Assembly: GCA_026196275.1 (NCBI GenBank)
Contig: JAPHTQ010000051.1
Coordinates: 1-57,439 of the forward strand
Direction: 5' to 3'
DNA length: 57,439 nt
DNA from: Gammaproteobacteria bacterium
GTDB taxonomy: Bacteria > Pseudomonadota > Gammaproteobacteria > Thiohalomonadales > Thiohalomonadaceae
The notes under the pieces: generated by a model
The model's input: only the letters and a program-made list of their open reading frames with translations
Database searches by the model: none
What the model was told of the DNA's origin: nothing
Translations under genes and position numbers: made by a program
In this document: piece after piece, positions 34,900 through 44,792 of the stretch
How positions within the stretch are numbered: position 1 is the first letter of the stretch
Layout of the letters: the number at the start of each line of letters is the position of its first letter

Positions 34900-36156
34900 G
34901 TGGATATCAAACAGTACATGCAACAGGTCGGTCAGCAGGCACGCGCCGCTTCACGTGCAATAGCCCGCGCCGACAGTAATGCCAAGAACACCGCTCTGCT
35001 GGCGATCGCCGCCGAGCTGGAGTGGAACGCTGAGCGAATTATCGAGGCCAATAGCAATGACCTGGCTGCCGGACGTGAGCGTGGTCTGGACGAGGCGCTG
35101 CTGGATCGGCTGGAACTCAACCGCGAACGCATCGCCGCCATGGCACAGGGGCTGCATCAGATTGCCGCGTTGCCCGATCCGGTGGGCGAGATCGCGGAGA
35201 TGACCTATCGCCCCTCGGGCATTCAGGTGGGTAAGATGCGGGTTCCTCTGGGGGTGATCGGCATCATCTATGAGTCGCGTCCCAACGTCACCGCGGATGC
35301 GGCGGCACTGTGCCTGAAATCGGGCAATGCGGCGATCCTGCGCGGCGGCTCGGAGGCGGCGTACTCCAATCAGGCCATCGCCGCCTGTATCCGGGCCGGC
35401 CTGGAGAAGGCCGGGCTGCCGACCACCGCGGTACAGGTGCTGGAGACCACTGACCGCGCCGCGGTGGGTGAGCTGGTCACCATGACCGAATATGTCGACG
35501 TCATCGTGCCGCGCGGTGGCAAGGGACTGATCGAGCGCATCAGTGCCGAGGCCCGCGTGCCGGTGATCAAGCACCTCAACGGGGTTTGCCACGTCTACAT
35601 CGATGCCGAGGCGGACCTGGAGAAGGCCACGCAGATCGCCTTTAACGCGAAGACCCATCGCTACGGCGTCTGCAATGCGATGGAGAGCCTGCTGGTCTCC
35701 GAAGAGGTGGCCGAGGCGGTACTGCCCGAGCTGGGCAGGATGTACCAGGAGGTGGGTGTGGAGCTGCGCGGTTGTGAGACTACCCAACGACTGATCGCCG
35801 GGTCGATTGCCGCCACTGAAGAGGACTGGGATACCGAGTATCTGGCGCCGATCCTCTCCATTCGCGTGGTCAAGGGGCTGGATGAGGCGATTGAACACAT
35901 CCAGCGGCACAGCTCGGGTCACACCGAGGCCATCGTTACCGAGAACATTACCCACGCCCGGCGTTTTCTCGCCGAGGTTGACTCCAGTTCGGTGATGGTC
36001 AATGCCTCGACCCGGTTTGCCGACGGTTTTGAGTACGGCCTGGGAGCGGAGATTGGTATCTCTACCGACAAGATCCATGCCCGTGGTCCGGTGGGACTGG
36101 AGGGGCTGACCTCGCAGAAATACATCGTCTTCGGCGATGGCCATATCCGCCAGTAA
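34900..36156 (+). CDS. proA: gamma-glutamyl phosphate reductase
   Basis: 418 residues from a GTG. It reduces gamma-glutamyl phosphate to glutamate semialdehyde in proline synthesis (aldehyde dehydrogenase fold). The catalytic cysteine is Cys230 in [11 protein letters not shown]. Other motifs are [14 protein letters not shown] and [12 protein letters not shown]. proB is not in this window. Unlike E. coli, proA stands between holA and nadD here. Confidence 0.97.
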   Translation: MDIKQYMQQVGQQARAASRAIARADSNAKNTALLAIAAELEWNAERIIEANSNDLAAGRERGLDEALLDRLELNRERIAAMAQGLHQIAALPDPVGEIAEMTYRPSGIQVGKMRVPLGVIGIIYESRPNVTADAAALCLKSGNAAILRGGSEAAYSNQAIAACIRAGLEKAGLPTTAVQVLETTDRAAVGELVTMTEYVDVIVPRGGKGLIERISAEARVPVIKHLNGVCHVYIDAEADLEKATQIAFNAKTHRYGVCNAMESLLVSEEVAEAVLPELGRMYQEVGVELRGCETTQRLIAGSIAATEEDWDTEYLAPILSIRVVKGLDEAIEHIQRHSSGHTEAIVTENITHARRFLAEVDSSSVMVNASTRFADGFEYGLGAEIGISTDKIHARGPVGLEGLTSQKYIVFGDGHIRQ

Positions 36157-36199
36157 GTGATGGGGCGCGGGGAGCGAAACAGCAGTAGCGGCGGTCATC

Positions 36200-37234
36200 A
36201 TGGTGTGGCGTAGCAGACGATATTCTTCAATTGCGGTGCCGTTCATACTGCTGCTGTTGTCTCTGGCGTCTCCAGTCGAGGCGTTGACCCTCGGGGATCT
36301 GGTACTCAGGAGTGCGCCGGGTGAGCCGCTGCAGGCGAACATCGCTGTGCGCCTTGAACCGGAGGAGTCACTGGGCGTACTGCGGGTCGATGTGGCCTCT
36401 CCTGAGCGCTATGCCCTGCAGCAACTGGAGCGGCCCGGATTGTTGCAAGGGTTGCAGATCGCGCTGCTGGCCAAGGGGGAGGGGCACGGACAGATCCAGC
36501 TGTTCGGCGAACAGCCCTGGCGGGGTGAGGAGGCGATCGTGCTGCTCCACATTCGCTGGCCCCAGGGAGAGATGGAGCGGCGTTTCCGCATCGCATCGCA
36601 GAGTTCGGGTGAAACAGACAGCACTCCCCTGTATGTCGAGGTGGCCGAGAATGAATCGCTCGATAGTATTGCCGTCCGCTTGAGCAAGGAGAGTAACCGC
36701 AGCTATATGCACATGATGGTTGCCCTCTACCGCGCCAACCCCTCAGCGTTCTACCGGGATAATATCAATAATCTCAAGAGCGGTGTGCGACTGCGGGTAC
36801 CGAGTGAGGAGGAGCTCTATCAGTTGAGCGATGCGGAGGTGTTTTCCACGGTGCGCGAGCACGAGGCGCGCAGAACAGCGACTCGGAGAGCCGTGCAGCG
36901 AGAGCAGTCGGAACAGCGGGTGTTGGAACAGCAGCTGCGGCAACTGGCGCAGGAGAATAGCGAGATTGAACAGCGCAATCGCCAGCTGAAGGAGCGGCTG
37001 GCCCGTCTGGAGCAGCAGATGAGTAGTATGTCGCGTAAGGTTCTCGACTATCAAGCCCCGGATCAACCGAAGTCGGCGCCTACTCAATCGGTGCCGCCCT
37101 CAATCGTTGAGGGTGCGAAAGCACGCGGTGGGGAGGGGCTTTCGGTGGGATGGCTGCTGCTGTTGATGGCAGTAGTGGTGGCCGTGGTGGCGGCGATCTG
37201 GCGCTTTGCCCCGCGACAGGGCGCTGGTGAGTGA
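36200..37234 (+). CDS. short FimV-like membrane protein
   Basis: 344 residues. A signal peptide (ends near ASPVEA) is followed by the FimV N-terminal domain (LTLGDLVLRSAPGEPLQANIAV), a LysM-like stretch (about 150-200, ESLDSIAVRLS...GVRLRVP), a coiled coil (about 215-275, EQRVLEQQLRQLAQENSEIEQRNRQL), a Pro/Ser-rich linker and one C-terminal membrane helix (GWLLLLMAVVVAVVAAIW). Pseudomonas FimV is about 900 residues with a large cytoplasmic TPR tail, which is absent here. It may bind peptidoglycan and organise polar or envelope proteins. It overlaps nadD by one base. Confidence 0.75.
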   Translation: MVWRSRRYSSIAVPFILLLLSLASPVEALTLGDLVLRSAPGEPLQANIAVRLEPEESLGVLRVDVASPERYALQQLERPGLLQGLQIALLAKGEGHGQIQLFGEQPWRGEEAIVLLHIRWPQGEMERRFRIASQSSGETDSTPLYVEVAENESLDSIAVRLSKESNRSYMHMMVALYRANPSAFYRDNINNLKSGVRLRVPSEEELYQLSDAEVFSTVREHEARRTATRRAVQREQSEQRVLEQQLRQLAQENSEIEQRNRQLKERLARLEQQMSSMSRKVLDYQAPDQPKSAPTQSVPPSIVEGAKARGGEGLSVGWLLLLMAVVVAVVAAIWRFAPRQGAGE

Positions 37235-37890
37235 TGGCACAAACGTTGCCGGCACCGGTCGGAATTTTCGGCGGCACCTTCGATCCGGTTCATTTCGGTC
37301 ACCTGCGCCCTGCTCTGGAGCTTTACGAGCAGCTGTCACTGCAACAGATGCGGTTGGTGCCCTGTTCGGTGCCGCCGCATCGGCCCCAGCCGCTGGCCAG
37401 TGTCGGGCAACGGCTGGCGATGTTGCGCCTGGCGGTGTCCACTGAGCCGGCGCTCGAGATCGATGAACGTGAACTCAACCGCAGTGGCCCCTCCTACATG
37501 GTCGATACCCTGAGTTCACTGCGTAAAGAGCTGGGAGACACGCCGTTATGCCTCTGTCTCGGTGTGGATGCCTTCCTCGGCCTACCCGGTTGGCAGCGCT
37601 GGCGGGAGTTGCTGTCACTGGCGCATATCGTGGTTGCCCACCGGCCAGGCTGGCAACTGGACAAGAGAAGCGTGCGTAGTGAGCTTGGTACGCTTATGGC
37701 GCAGCACCGGCAACAGGATGTGGCGGCGCTGCGTGCCGGCCCGGCAGGCACTGTCCTGCTGCAGCCGGTGACTCAGCTGGCCATCTCTGCCACCGTGGTG
37801 CGCGAGCGTATCGGCGCGGGTCGCAGTGCCCGTTATCTGTTGCCGGACGATGTCTGGCACTATATTCAGCAACAGAAGCTTTACTTTTAA
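37234..37890 (+). CDS. nadD: nicotinate-nucleotide adenylyltransferase
   Basis: 218 residues. It makes nicotinate adenine dinucleotide from nicotinate mononucleotide and ATP. The nucleotidyltransferase signature is GGTFDPVHFGH near the N-terminus, and the C-terminal motif is ISATVVRERI. The ATG at 37234 overlaps the previous stop (TGATG). It is followed by rsfS and rlmH as in E. coli. Confidence 0.95.
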   Translation: MAQTLPAPVGIFGGTFDPVHFGHLRPALELYEQLSLQQMRLVPCSVPPHRPQPLASVGQRLAMLRLAVSTEPALEIDERELNRSGPSYMVDTLSSLRKELGDTPLCLCLGVDAFLGLPGWQRWRELLSLAHIVVAHRPGWQLDKRSVRSELGTLMAQHRQQDVAALRAGPAGTVLLQPVTQLAISATVVRERIGAGRSARYLLPDDVWHYIQQQKLYF

Positions 37891-37903
37891 CCGAAGGGTT
37901 TAG

Positions 37904-38254
37904 ATGAACACAGAACAATTGAAAGAGCTGGTGGTGGATGCCCTGGAGGATCGCAAGGGTGTTGATATCAAAATTCTGGACGTACGCGACAAATCCAGCG
38001 TGACCGACATTCTGGTGATCGTCGGCGGCAACTCCAGCCGACAGGTCAAGGCGCTGGCCGACAGCGTGGTGGAGAAGGCCAAGGCCAGTGGCGTGCAGCC
38101 GTTGGGAATGGAGGGGCAGCAGGAGAGCAGCTGGGTACTGGTGGATTTGGGGGATGTGGTAGTGCATGTGATGCTGCCTGAGACCCGCGATTTCTATAAT
38201 CTGGAGAAGCTCTGGGGTGAGGATGCCCCGGGCGGGGCGTCGGGCAACGATTGA
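37904..38254 (+). CDS. rsfS: ribosomal silencing factor RsfS
   Basis: 116 residues. It binds ribosomal protein L14 and blocks subunit joining in starvation. Family signatures are [44 protein letters not shown] and FYNLEKLWG. Its stop is directly followed by the ATG of rlmH. Confidence 0.95.
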   Translation: MNTEQLKELVVDALEDRKGVDIKILDVRDKSSVTDILVIVGGNSSRQVKALADSVVEKAKASGVQPLGMEGQQESSWVLVDLGDVVVHVMLPETRDFYNLEKLWGEDAPGGASGND

Positions 38255-38722
38255 ATGCAGATCCAGCTGATTGCCGTCGGCAGCCGCATGCCGGACTGGG
38301 TCGAGCAGGGTTATGCGGAATATGCCAAGCGACTGCCGCAGGAGTGTTCGCTGGTGTTACAGGAGGTCGCCGCCGGCAAACGTGGCAAGAACGCCGACCT
38401 CGCCCGCCTGATGCGCCAGGAGGGGAAGAAGATGGCCGCGGCGATCCCAAAGGGAGCGCGTGTAGTGGCACTGGAGGTCAAGGGCAGGGCCTGGACCACT
38501 GAGCAGCTGGCCAAAAGACTGGAGGCATGGATGGGTGAGGGGCGTGATGTGGCGCTACTGGTGGGCGGGCCCGAAGGGATCGAACCCTCCCTCAGTGGGC
38601 AGGCCGAGGAGCGTTGGTCGCTCTCGCCGCTGACCCTGCCGCACCCGCTGGTGCGCATCGTCGTCGCCGAACAACTCTACCGCGCCTGGAGTATCATCAA
38701 GGGACATCCGTACCATCGATAG
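38255..38722 (+). CDS. rlmH: 23S rRNA pseudouridine-1915 methyltransferase
   Basis: 155 residues, the same length as E. coli RlmH. A SPOUT-fold enzyme that methylates pseudouridine 1915 in 23S rRNA. The SAM-binding loop LVGGPEGI and the C-terminal [14 protein letters not shown] are diagnostic. It starts one base after the rsfS stop. A long inverted repeat follows. Confidence 0.96.
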   Translation: MQIQLIAVGSRMPDWVEQGYAEYAKRLPQECSLVLQEVAAGKRGKNADLARLMRQEGKKMAAAIPKGARVVALEVKGRAWTTEQLAKRLEAWMGEGRDVALLVGGPEGIEPSLSGQAEERWSLSPLTLPHPLVRIVVAEQLYRAWSIIKGHPYHR

Positions 38723-38734
38723 AAAAACCAATTC

Positions 38735-38947
38735 AACGCAAAGGCGCAAAGACGCAAAGGGCGCGAAGAAAGATAAAAATTAATTGACGGAGTGAGAATG
38801 TTTTTACAGCGTATTCGCTTTCAGAGACAGGCAGTGGGTTTTCTGGGTGAGTAGTATTTCAGATTGGTTGTTTTGCATCGCAATTTCGCAAATCGTCTGA
38901 ACGGCTTTAAAAATTTTGCGCCCTTTGCGTCTTCGCGCCTTTGCGTT
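38735..38947. repeat. intergenic inverted repeat with 153-base centre (rlmH-maf)
   Basis: The left arm 38735-38764 begins AACGCAAAGGCGCAAAGACG. The right arm 38918-38947 in reverse complement matches it in 29 of 30 bases by my alignment. This is the best-preserved copy in the window. The 153-base centre is AT-rich, without an ORF or similarity to the other copies. It fills most of the rlmH-maf gap. Confidence 0.85.
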
Positions 38948-38962
38948 AAAAGGTTTTGGATT

Positions 38963-39559
38963 ATGAATAAATCATTCGACATCTATCTCGCTTCGCAGTC
39001 GCCGCGGCGTCGGGAGTTGCTGGAGCAGCTCGGGATTCGCTATGAGCTGTTGTCGGCAGAGGTACCGGAGCATCCACTTGATGGCGAGGTGCCCGAGGTG
39101 TATGTGCTGCGGCTGGCGCTGGAGAAGGCGCGTGCGGGTGTTGTACAGCTGTCTGCTGACGATAGCCGACCGGTACTGGGCGCCGATACTACGGTAGTGT
39201 TTCAGGGCGCGATCATGGGCAAGCCGAAGGATGAGGAGGAGGCGCTTGCCATGCTGATCCAGCTGGCGGGCGAGCGCCATCAGGTAATGAGCGGCGTGGC
39301 GATGGTCGGGCATGATGGCGAGGAGCAGACCCGGCTGAGCGTCAGCACGGTGCAGTTTCGCGCCATTAGCCTGGATGAGGCGCGTGCCTACTGGGCCAGC
39401 GGCGAGCCTGCCGACAAGGCCGGTGGCTATGCCATCCAGGGCAAGGGCGCCGCTTTTGTTGAACGGCTCGAGGGGAGTTATTCAGGGGTGATGGGGTTGC
39501 CGCTTTTCGAGACGGCAGAGCTGATGAGTCAATTTGGTATCTCTGTGATTAAGGGATGA
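38963..39559 (+). CDS. maf: Maf nucleotide pyrophosphatase (YhdE type)
   Basis: 199 residues. It hydrolyses dTTP/UTP and modified nucleotides, keeping them out of nucleic acids. Motifs are ASQSPRRRELL, GADTTVVFQG, KPKDEEEALAML and DKAGGYAIQGKGA. The ATG at 38963 is chosen because the family starts just before YLASQSPRR; a longer frame runs back into the inverted repeat. The following rng and yhdP genes match the E. coli yhdE-rng-yhdP order. Confidence 0.93.
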   Translation: MNKSFDIYLASQSPRRRELLEQLGIRYELLSAEVPEHPLDGEVPEVYVLRLALEKARAGVVQLSADDSRPVLGADTTVVFQGAIMGKPKDEEEALAMLIQLAGERHQVMSGVAMVGHDGEEQTRLSVSTVQFRAISLDEARAYWASGEPADKAGGYAIQGKGAAFVERLEGSYSGVMGLPLFETAELMSQFGISVIKG

Positions 39560-39611
39560 TGAGTTTCTAATAATCGTTTTGGGCGATGGGGAAGAGGAAA
39601 AAGGTTTCCGA

Positions 39612-41081
39612 ATGAGTGAAGAGCTGTTAATCAATATCACGCCGCAGGAGACCCGTGTCGCCTTTGTCGAGAACGGGATGCTGCAGGAGGTGCACATTGA
39701 GCGTGCACGCCGGCGCGGACTGGTCGGTAATATCTACCGCGGCAAGGTGTGCCGTGTGTTGCCCGGGATGCAGGCGGCCTTTGTCGATGTGGGGCTGGAG
39801 CGTACCGCCTTTTTACATGCCTCGGATGTTCATTGTGAACAGGATAACGGCGATAGTAGTGAGCGCTGCGTTGAGCAGATTAATACCCTGTTGCGTGAGG
39901 GGCAGGAGATCGTAGTGCAGGTGGTCAAGGATCCACTGGGCACCAAGGGTGCAAGGCTGACTACCCATATCTCCATCCCTTCACGTTTTCTGGTTTTTAT
40001 GCCGGGAAGCAAACATATCGGTGTCTCCCAGCGTATTGAGGCGGAAGAGGAGCGTGAACGGCTCAAGGAGATCATCCGGGGCTGCGCCGAGGGACTTGGT
40101 GAGAGCGGCTTTATCCTGCGAACCGCGGCGGAGGGCGCCAGTCGTGAGGCGCTGGAGAAGGATGTGGTCTTCCTCAACAAGCTATGGCTTGAAATCCAGG
40201 AGCGGGTGAAGAGTAGCGAGGGTGAGATGCGCCTGATCCACGAGGATATGCCGCTGGTGATGCGTACCATGCGTGACCTGGCCGATGCCGATATTGAGAA
40301 GATCCGGATCGACTCGCGCGAGACCTTTACCAAGGTGCACCGCTTTGCCAGTAAATTTATTCCAGCTCTGGCCGGGCGCATCGAACACTATTCCGGCGAG
40401 CGACCGATCTTTGATCTCTACGGCGTGGATGATGAGATCCAGAAAGCGCTGGAACGGAAAGTACAGCTCAAGTCAGGGGGCTACCTGATTATCGATCAGA
40501 CCGAGGCGATGACCACTATCGATGTCAACACCGGCGCCTTTGTCGGTCACCGCAATCTGGAAGAGACCATTTTCAAGACCAACCTGGAGGCGGCGCAGGC
40601 CATTGCCAGGCAACTGCGGTTGCGCAACCTGGGCGGCATCATCATTATCGACTTTATCGATATGGAGGATGAGGAGCACAAGCGCCAGGTGCTGCGGGCA
40701 CTGGAGAAGGCGCTGGAGCGGGATCATGCCAAGCCGCATATCAGTGAGGTCTCCTCGCTAGGGCTGGTGCAGATGACGCGCAAGCGCAACCGTGAGAGTC
40801 TGGAGCATGTGTTGTGTGAGTGCTGTCCTACCTGTAACGGGCGTGGCACACTGAAAACACCGGAGACCGTCTGTTACGAAATCTACCGGGAGATCATGCG
40901 CGAGGCGCGCCAGTATGATGCGCAGCAGCTGCTGGTACTGGCTTCACAGGAGGTGGTGGATCTGTTGCTGGATGAGGAGTCCACCAGTGTTGCGGAACTG
41001 GAGGAGTTCATCGGCCGTCCAATCAACTTCCAGGTCGAGACGCTCTATACCCAGGAACAGTTCGATGTGGTTTTGATGTAA
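39612..41081 (+). CDS. rng: ribonuclease G
   Basis: 489 residues, the same length as E. coli RNase G. It processes the 5' end of 16S rRNA and some mRNAs. An S1-type domain (GNIYRGKVCRVLPGMQAAFVDVG) is followed by the DNase I-like catalytic core with the Mg-binding Asp residues in TTIDVNTGAF and IIDFIDM, and a zinc-link CPTCNGRG. The ATG at 39612 is preferred over one 11 codons earlier since relatives begin MSEELLINITPQETRVA. Confidence 0.96.
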   Translation: MSEELLINITPQETRVAFVENGMLQEVHIERARRRGLVGNIYRGKVCRVLPGMQAAFVDVGLERTAFLHASDVHCEQDNGDSSERCVEQINTLLREGQEIVVQVVKDPLGTKGARLTTHISIPSRFLVFMPGSKHIGVSQRIEAEEERERLKEIIRGCAEGLGESGFILRTAAEGASREALEKDVVFLNKLWLEIQERVKSSEGEMRLIHEDMPLVMRTMRDLADADIEKIRIDSRETFTKVHRFASKFIPALAGRIEHYSGERPIFDLYGVDDEIQKALERKVQLKSGGYLIIDQTEAMTTIDVNTGAFVGHRNLEETIFKTNLEAAQAIARQLRLRNLGGIIIIDFIDMEDEEHKRQVLRALEKALERDHAKPHISEVSSLGLVQMTRKRNRESLEHVLCECCPTCNGRGTLKTPETVCYEIYREIMREARQYDAQQLLVLASQEVVDLLLDEESTSVAELEEFIGRPINFQVETLYTQEQFDVVLM

Positions 41082-41171
41082 GTCACAGCCGCGCCTTGGC
41101 GGTTAGCTTTCGGGGGTGAGTGGTTACCCGTGTTTAATGAATGACAACGGATCAACTTTGACCAGGTTCCC

Positions 41172-44100
41172 ATGCGCCACGTCTCACGACTGAAAAGCTT
41201 TATCTGGTACAGCACAGTCGGGCTGCTGGTGACCCTGGCCGTCGTGGTGACGGTGGCGCGGCTGAGCATCAGTGCGGTGAGTGAATACCGGGAGCGGTTT
41301 GAACAGCTCGCCGGTGACTATCTTGGGCAGCCGGTGACCATCGCCAGCATGGATGCACAGCTGGTGGGTTTCAAACCCAGCATCCTGCTGCATGACGTCT
41401 CGCTGCGCGAGGAGAGCAGCCGGGAGCCGCTCGCCCACTTCTCGCAAATTGCCATCGCCCTCAATCCCCTCGCCTCACTGCGACAGTTGTCGCCGATCAT
41501 CGATTTGACGGTCAGCGACGCCAACATCGTGGTGATCCAGCAACCCGATGACAGCTTTGTGATCCAGGGTATGGCCGCCTCGCAGCAGGCGGGCAACGGG
41601 CAAGCCGGTGGTGCCCTGGGTGCCTGGTTCCTGAGCCAGTCCAGGCTGGCGCTGGAAGGGAGCCGTGTTATCTGGCAAAACCGTAAAACCGGGCGCGATA
41701 TTCTTTTCGAAGGGGTTAACCTGGAGCTGCAGAACCTGGGCAGTCGCCATCGGCTTAATGCCTCGATGACACTCCCCGAAGAACTGGGTGAAGAGTTGCG
41801 CCTTGCGCTGGATATTCAGGGCAACCTGTTGGATCGCCGGGACTGGGTCGGTGAGATGTACCTGAAGACCGCGAAACTGAAGCCGGCCCCGTGGCTCAGG
41901 GAGATCGACATCCAGGGCTTCAGTTTTCAGCAAGGAAGTATCGATCTGCAGCTGTGGAGTTACTGGCAAGAAGGAGCGCTGGAGCAGGCGGAGGGAGAAC
42001 TCGATCTTGCTGATCTGACTGTGGCGGACCGCAGTGGGGCGGCGTTGCCCATTAAGCGGTTGGCTGGCCAGTTTCAACTGCAAAAGGGCGCCGGGAGTTG
42101 GCAGCTGCAACTGCAAAAGGCGCTGCTGCAGGAGAGAGGGAAAGAGGCTGAGCCGTTCCGCTTGCAGCTGCAGCAACAGGATGGCGGCGCTAGCGTGCGG
42201 GCTATCAATCTAGAGATCGAGCCGCTGGTGGCCTTTGCCGCCCAGTGGTCTGGACTGGATGCGGTACAGCGTGAGCAGCTGCTGACCATGAACCCTTCAG
42301 GCCGACTTGAGACCCTGCGCCTGGAGTTGCGTCAGGGGGCGGTGGCGCAACTGCTCGCCTCGGTTCGCGGTGTCAGCTTGGCCGCCACCGGCAGGCTGCC
42401 CGGATTCGAAGGGCTGAATGGACGGCTGCGGTTCGATGGCGCTCACGCGCTTGTGGATGTCGACACCACCGGACTCGCTGTCGATCTGCCGTCACTCTTC
42501 GCCAAGCCCCTTCGACTGGAAAATACCAGTGGACGTGTACAGGTGAGTCGGCGCGGCGAGGGCTGGCGAGTACTGACAGAGCGCTTTGCGGTGATTAATG
42601 ACGATCTCAGCCTGAGCCTGGATATGTCGTTGCAGCTGCAGCCTGGCGAGGAGCCGCTGATTGCGTTGGCCGGACGCTTCGGTGAGGGGCGTGCACCGGC
42701 GGTTCCCGACTACCTGCCGGTGAAAATCATGCCTGATGCGACGGTGAGATGGCTAAACCGGGCGTTTCTCAGTGGCAGGGTGGAGAGTGGCTCGCTGTTG
42801 TTGCATGGCCGGCTGGATAAATCACTGTTGCATAATGAAACAGGGCGTCTTGAGGTGCGTTTCGATACCCGGGATGTGGCACTGGATTACATGGCCGGCT
42901 GGCCTCGGCTTGAGGCAATCAGTGCCGAGGTGGGATTCACCGGCCTGGGGATGGAGATCGCTGCCCGCTCGGCCCGTATTTACCGCTCTGCTGTCGGTCC
43001 CACCCGCGTCAGGATCCGCCGTTTCCGTCACCCCGTGTTGGAGCTGGAGGGGGAGGTGGACGCCTCTGCCGGCGACGCCTTGCGTTTTCTCCGGGAGTCG
43101 CCGCTGGCAGAGACCGCGAGCGATGTTCTGGACCGGATGGCGGGTGAGGGGAGCACTCCGGTTCGGTTGGCGCTGTCGATCCCACTCTCTTCGCGAGTCA
43201 AGGCCGAGTCACCACTGAAGGTTGAGGGGCAGGTTGAGTTCAGGAATAACCGCTTGGAGGTTTTCGACGGACTCGAACTGAAGGAGGTAAACGGCCTTCT
43301 GCAGTTCAGCGAGCGGCACTTCAACGCCACGAATATCGTTACAAGGATCTATGGACATCCGGCCAGCGTCACGGTCTTTACCGATGTCGCCGAACAGCGT
43401 GCCATGGGAGCCACTGTCGTGGCACTGCAGGGTCACGTCTCTGCCAGTGCACTGCGTGAAGCGTTCAAATCCCCGCTGCTGGAAAGGATTGAGGGAGAGA
43501 GCGACTGGCAGGCACGGTTGACCCTGACACCGGGGGAGCAGGGCGGCGCTGAACTGGATATCTACTCCAGTCTTGAGGGGATGGCGGTTAATCTGCCGGC
43601 ACCGATGAACAAAGAGGCGGATGTGGTTCGCCCCCTGTCGTTTTCCCTTGGTTTGGCCGGAGAAGGGGCGGGGCATGGCTCGGTTGGCTACGGTAGTGTC
43701 TTGCAATGGGTTTCGCAGCAGGATGGGGTGATGGGGCGACTGCAGCGTTTGGCAGTGCGCTTTGGTGATGGGCGTGCGCCGCAGCTCCCTGAACAGGAAG
43801 CCATCCATATCAGCGGTTCGATTGATCTGTTTGAATCGGCGCAATGGGAGGAGCTGTTTCAGCACTTCACCTCTGGCGCTGACAGCACGCGCGCACTCCC
43901 GTTTCAGGTAAGGATGCAGCGCCTGCATATCCGGTCTCCGGATACTGGTAGAGGCAAGGGGAATGGTCTGCAGAGCCTCCCCCGAGTCGATCTGCATATC
44001 AGGGATTTTGCCTATCAGGGGATGCCCTTTGGCGAGGTATCCCTGCGGGTGGAACCGGAGCAGCGGGGTGCCCGTTTTGAGGATATTTCGGTGACAGCCC

Positions 44101-44792
44101 CCCATTTTACGCTCACGGGGGAGGGGCGCTGGAGTTATGGGGGGCAGACCCATATGAGCCTTGAACTGGTCAGTGGCAATCTTGGCAATATGCTTGGTGA
44201 TCTGGGCATTGCCTCGGTCATCCGGGACGGTGAAACCCGTGCCAGTGTAAAGGCGAAGTGGCCCGGGTCACCGCTGGACTTTTCCCTGCAGGACCTCGAA
44301 GCGAAAGGTCCGGTAGTGATTGAAGATGGAACCATCGTGGAGGTCAAGTCGGGGGCGGGTAAACTGCTTGGGCTGCTCAGCCTGGAGGCATTGCCTCGGC
44401 GTCTGTTCCTCGATTTCAGTGATCTGTCCGGTAAGGGGCTCCAGTTTACCTCGATCAAGGGGGATATCGATATCCGTCAAGGCAGTGTCTATACCAACAA
44501 TATGTTACTGAAGTCCACACCGGCGGATATGCTGGTGACCGGTAGGACCGGATTGATCGTGCGTGATTTTGAACAACTGGTGATGGTGGTGCCCAATGTC
44601 AGTGGTACAGTCTCGGTGGCCGGTGCCCTGGCCTGGGGCCCCCAGGTGGCTGCGGCGTTGCTGTTACTGCAGAAGGTGTTCAAGAGTGATATCGAGGAGG
44701 CGACGATGACCCGCTATAGAATCACGGGGAGCTGGGACAAGCCGGAGATCAAGCGGCTCGCACCTCTGAGATTGCAGGACGGGGGCGAGTAA
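41172..44792 (+). CDS. yhdP: YhdP, AsmA-like phospholipid-transport protein
   Basis: 1206 residues (E. coli YhdP 1266). One N-terminal membrane helix (about 9-30) is followed by a very long periplasmic beta-rich region of the DUF3971/AsmA type, which forms a bridge for phospholipids from inner to outer membrane. The C-terminal AsmA-like segment (SVYTNNMLLKSTPADMLVTGRTGL) is well conserved. It follows rng by 90 bases. Its stop overlaps the next small gene (TAATG). Confidence 0.9.
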   Translation: MRHVSRLKSFIWYSTVGLLVTLAVVVTVARLSISAVSEYRERFEQLAGDYLGQPVTIASMDAQLVGFKPSILLHDVSLREESSREPLAHFSQIAIALNPLASLRQLSPIIDLTVSDANIVVIQQPDDSFVIQGMAASQQAGNGQAGGALGAWFLSQSRLALEGSRVIWQNRKTGRDILFEGVNLELQNLGSRHRLNASMTLPEELGEELRLALDIQGNLLDRRDWVGEMYLKTAKLKPAPWLREIDIQGFSFQQGSIDLQLWSYWQEGALEQAEGELDLADLTVADRSGAALPIKRLAGQFQLQKGAGSWQLQLQKALLQERGKEAEPFRLQLQQQDGGASVRAINLEIEPLVAFAAQWSGLDAVQREQLLTMNPSGRLETLRLELRQGAVAQLLASVRGVSLAATGRLPGFEGLNGRLRFDGAHALVDVDTTGLAVDLPSLFAKPLRLENTSGRVQVSRRGEGWRVLTERFAVINDDLSLSLDMSLQLQPGEEPLIALAGRFGEGRAPAVPDYLPVKIMPDATVRWLNRAFLSGRVESGSLLLHGRLDKSLLHNETGRLEVRFDTRDVALDYMAGWPRLEAISAEVGFTGLGMEIAARSARIYRSAVGPTRVRIRRFRHPVLELEGEVDASAGDALRFLRESPLAETASDVLDRMAGEGSTPVRLALSIPLSSRVKAESPLKVEGQVEFRNNRLEVFDGLELKEVNGLLQFSERHFNATNIVTRIYGHPASVTVFTDVAEQRAMGATVVALQGHVSASALREAFKSPLLERIEGESDWQARLTLTPGEQGGAELDIYSSLEGMAVNLPAPMNKEADVVRPLSFSLGLAGEGAGHGSVGYGSVLQWVSQQDGVMGRLQRLAVRFGDGRAPQLPEQEAIHISGSIDLFESAQWEELFQHFTSGADSTRALPFQVRMQRLHIRSPDTGRGKGNGLQSLPRVDLHIRDFAYQGMPFGEVSLRVEPEQRGARFEDISVTAPHFTLTGEGRWSYGGQTHMSLELVSGNLGNMLGDLGIASVIRDGETRASVKAKWPGSPLDFSLQDLEAKGPVVIEDGTIVEVKSGAGKLLGLLSLEALPRRLFLDFSDLSGKGLQFTSIKGDIDIRQGSVYTNNMLLKSTPADMLVTGRTGLIVRDFEQLVMVVPNVSGTVSVAGALAWGPQVAAALLLLQKVFKSDIEEATMTRYRITGSWDKPEIKRLAPLRLQDGGE

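Noticed and set aside
34951-36342. Long open frame opposite proA (about 460 codons)
   Set aside because: Antisense shadow of a GC-rich gene. proA is intact with all motifs on the plus strand, and the shadow has no recognisable domain.
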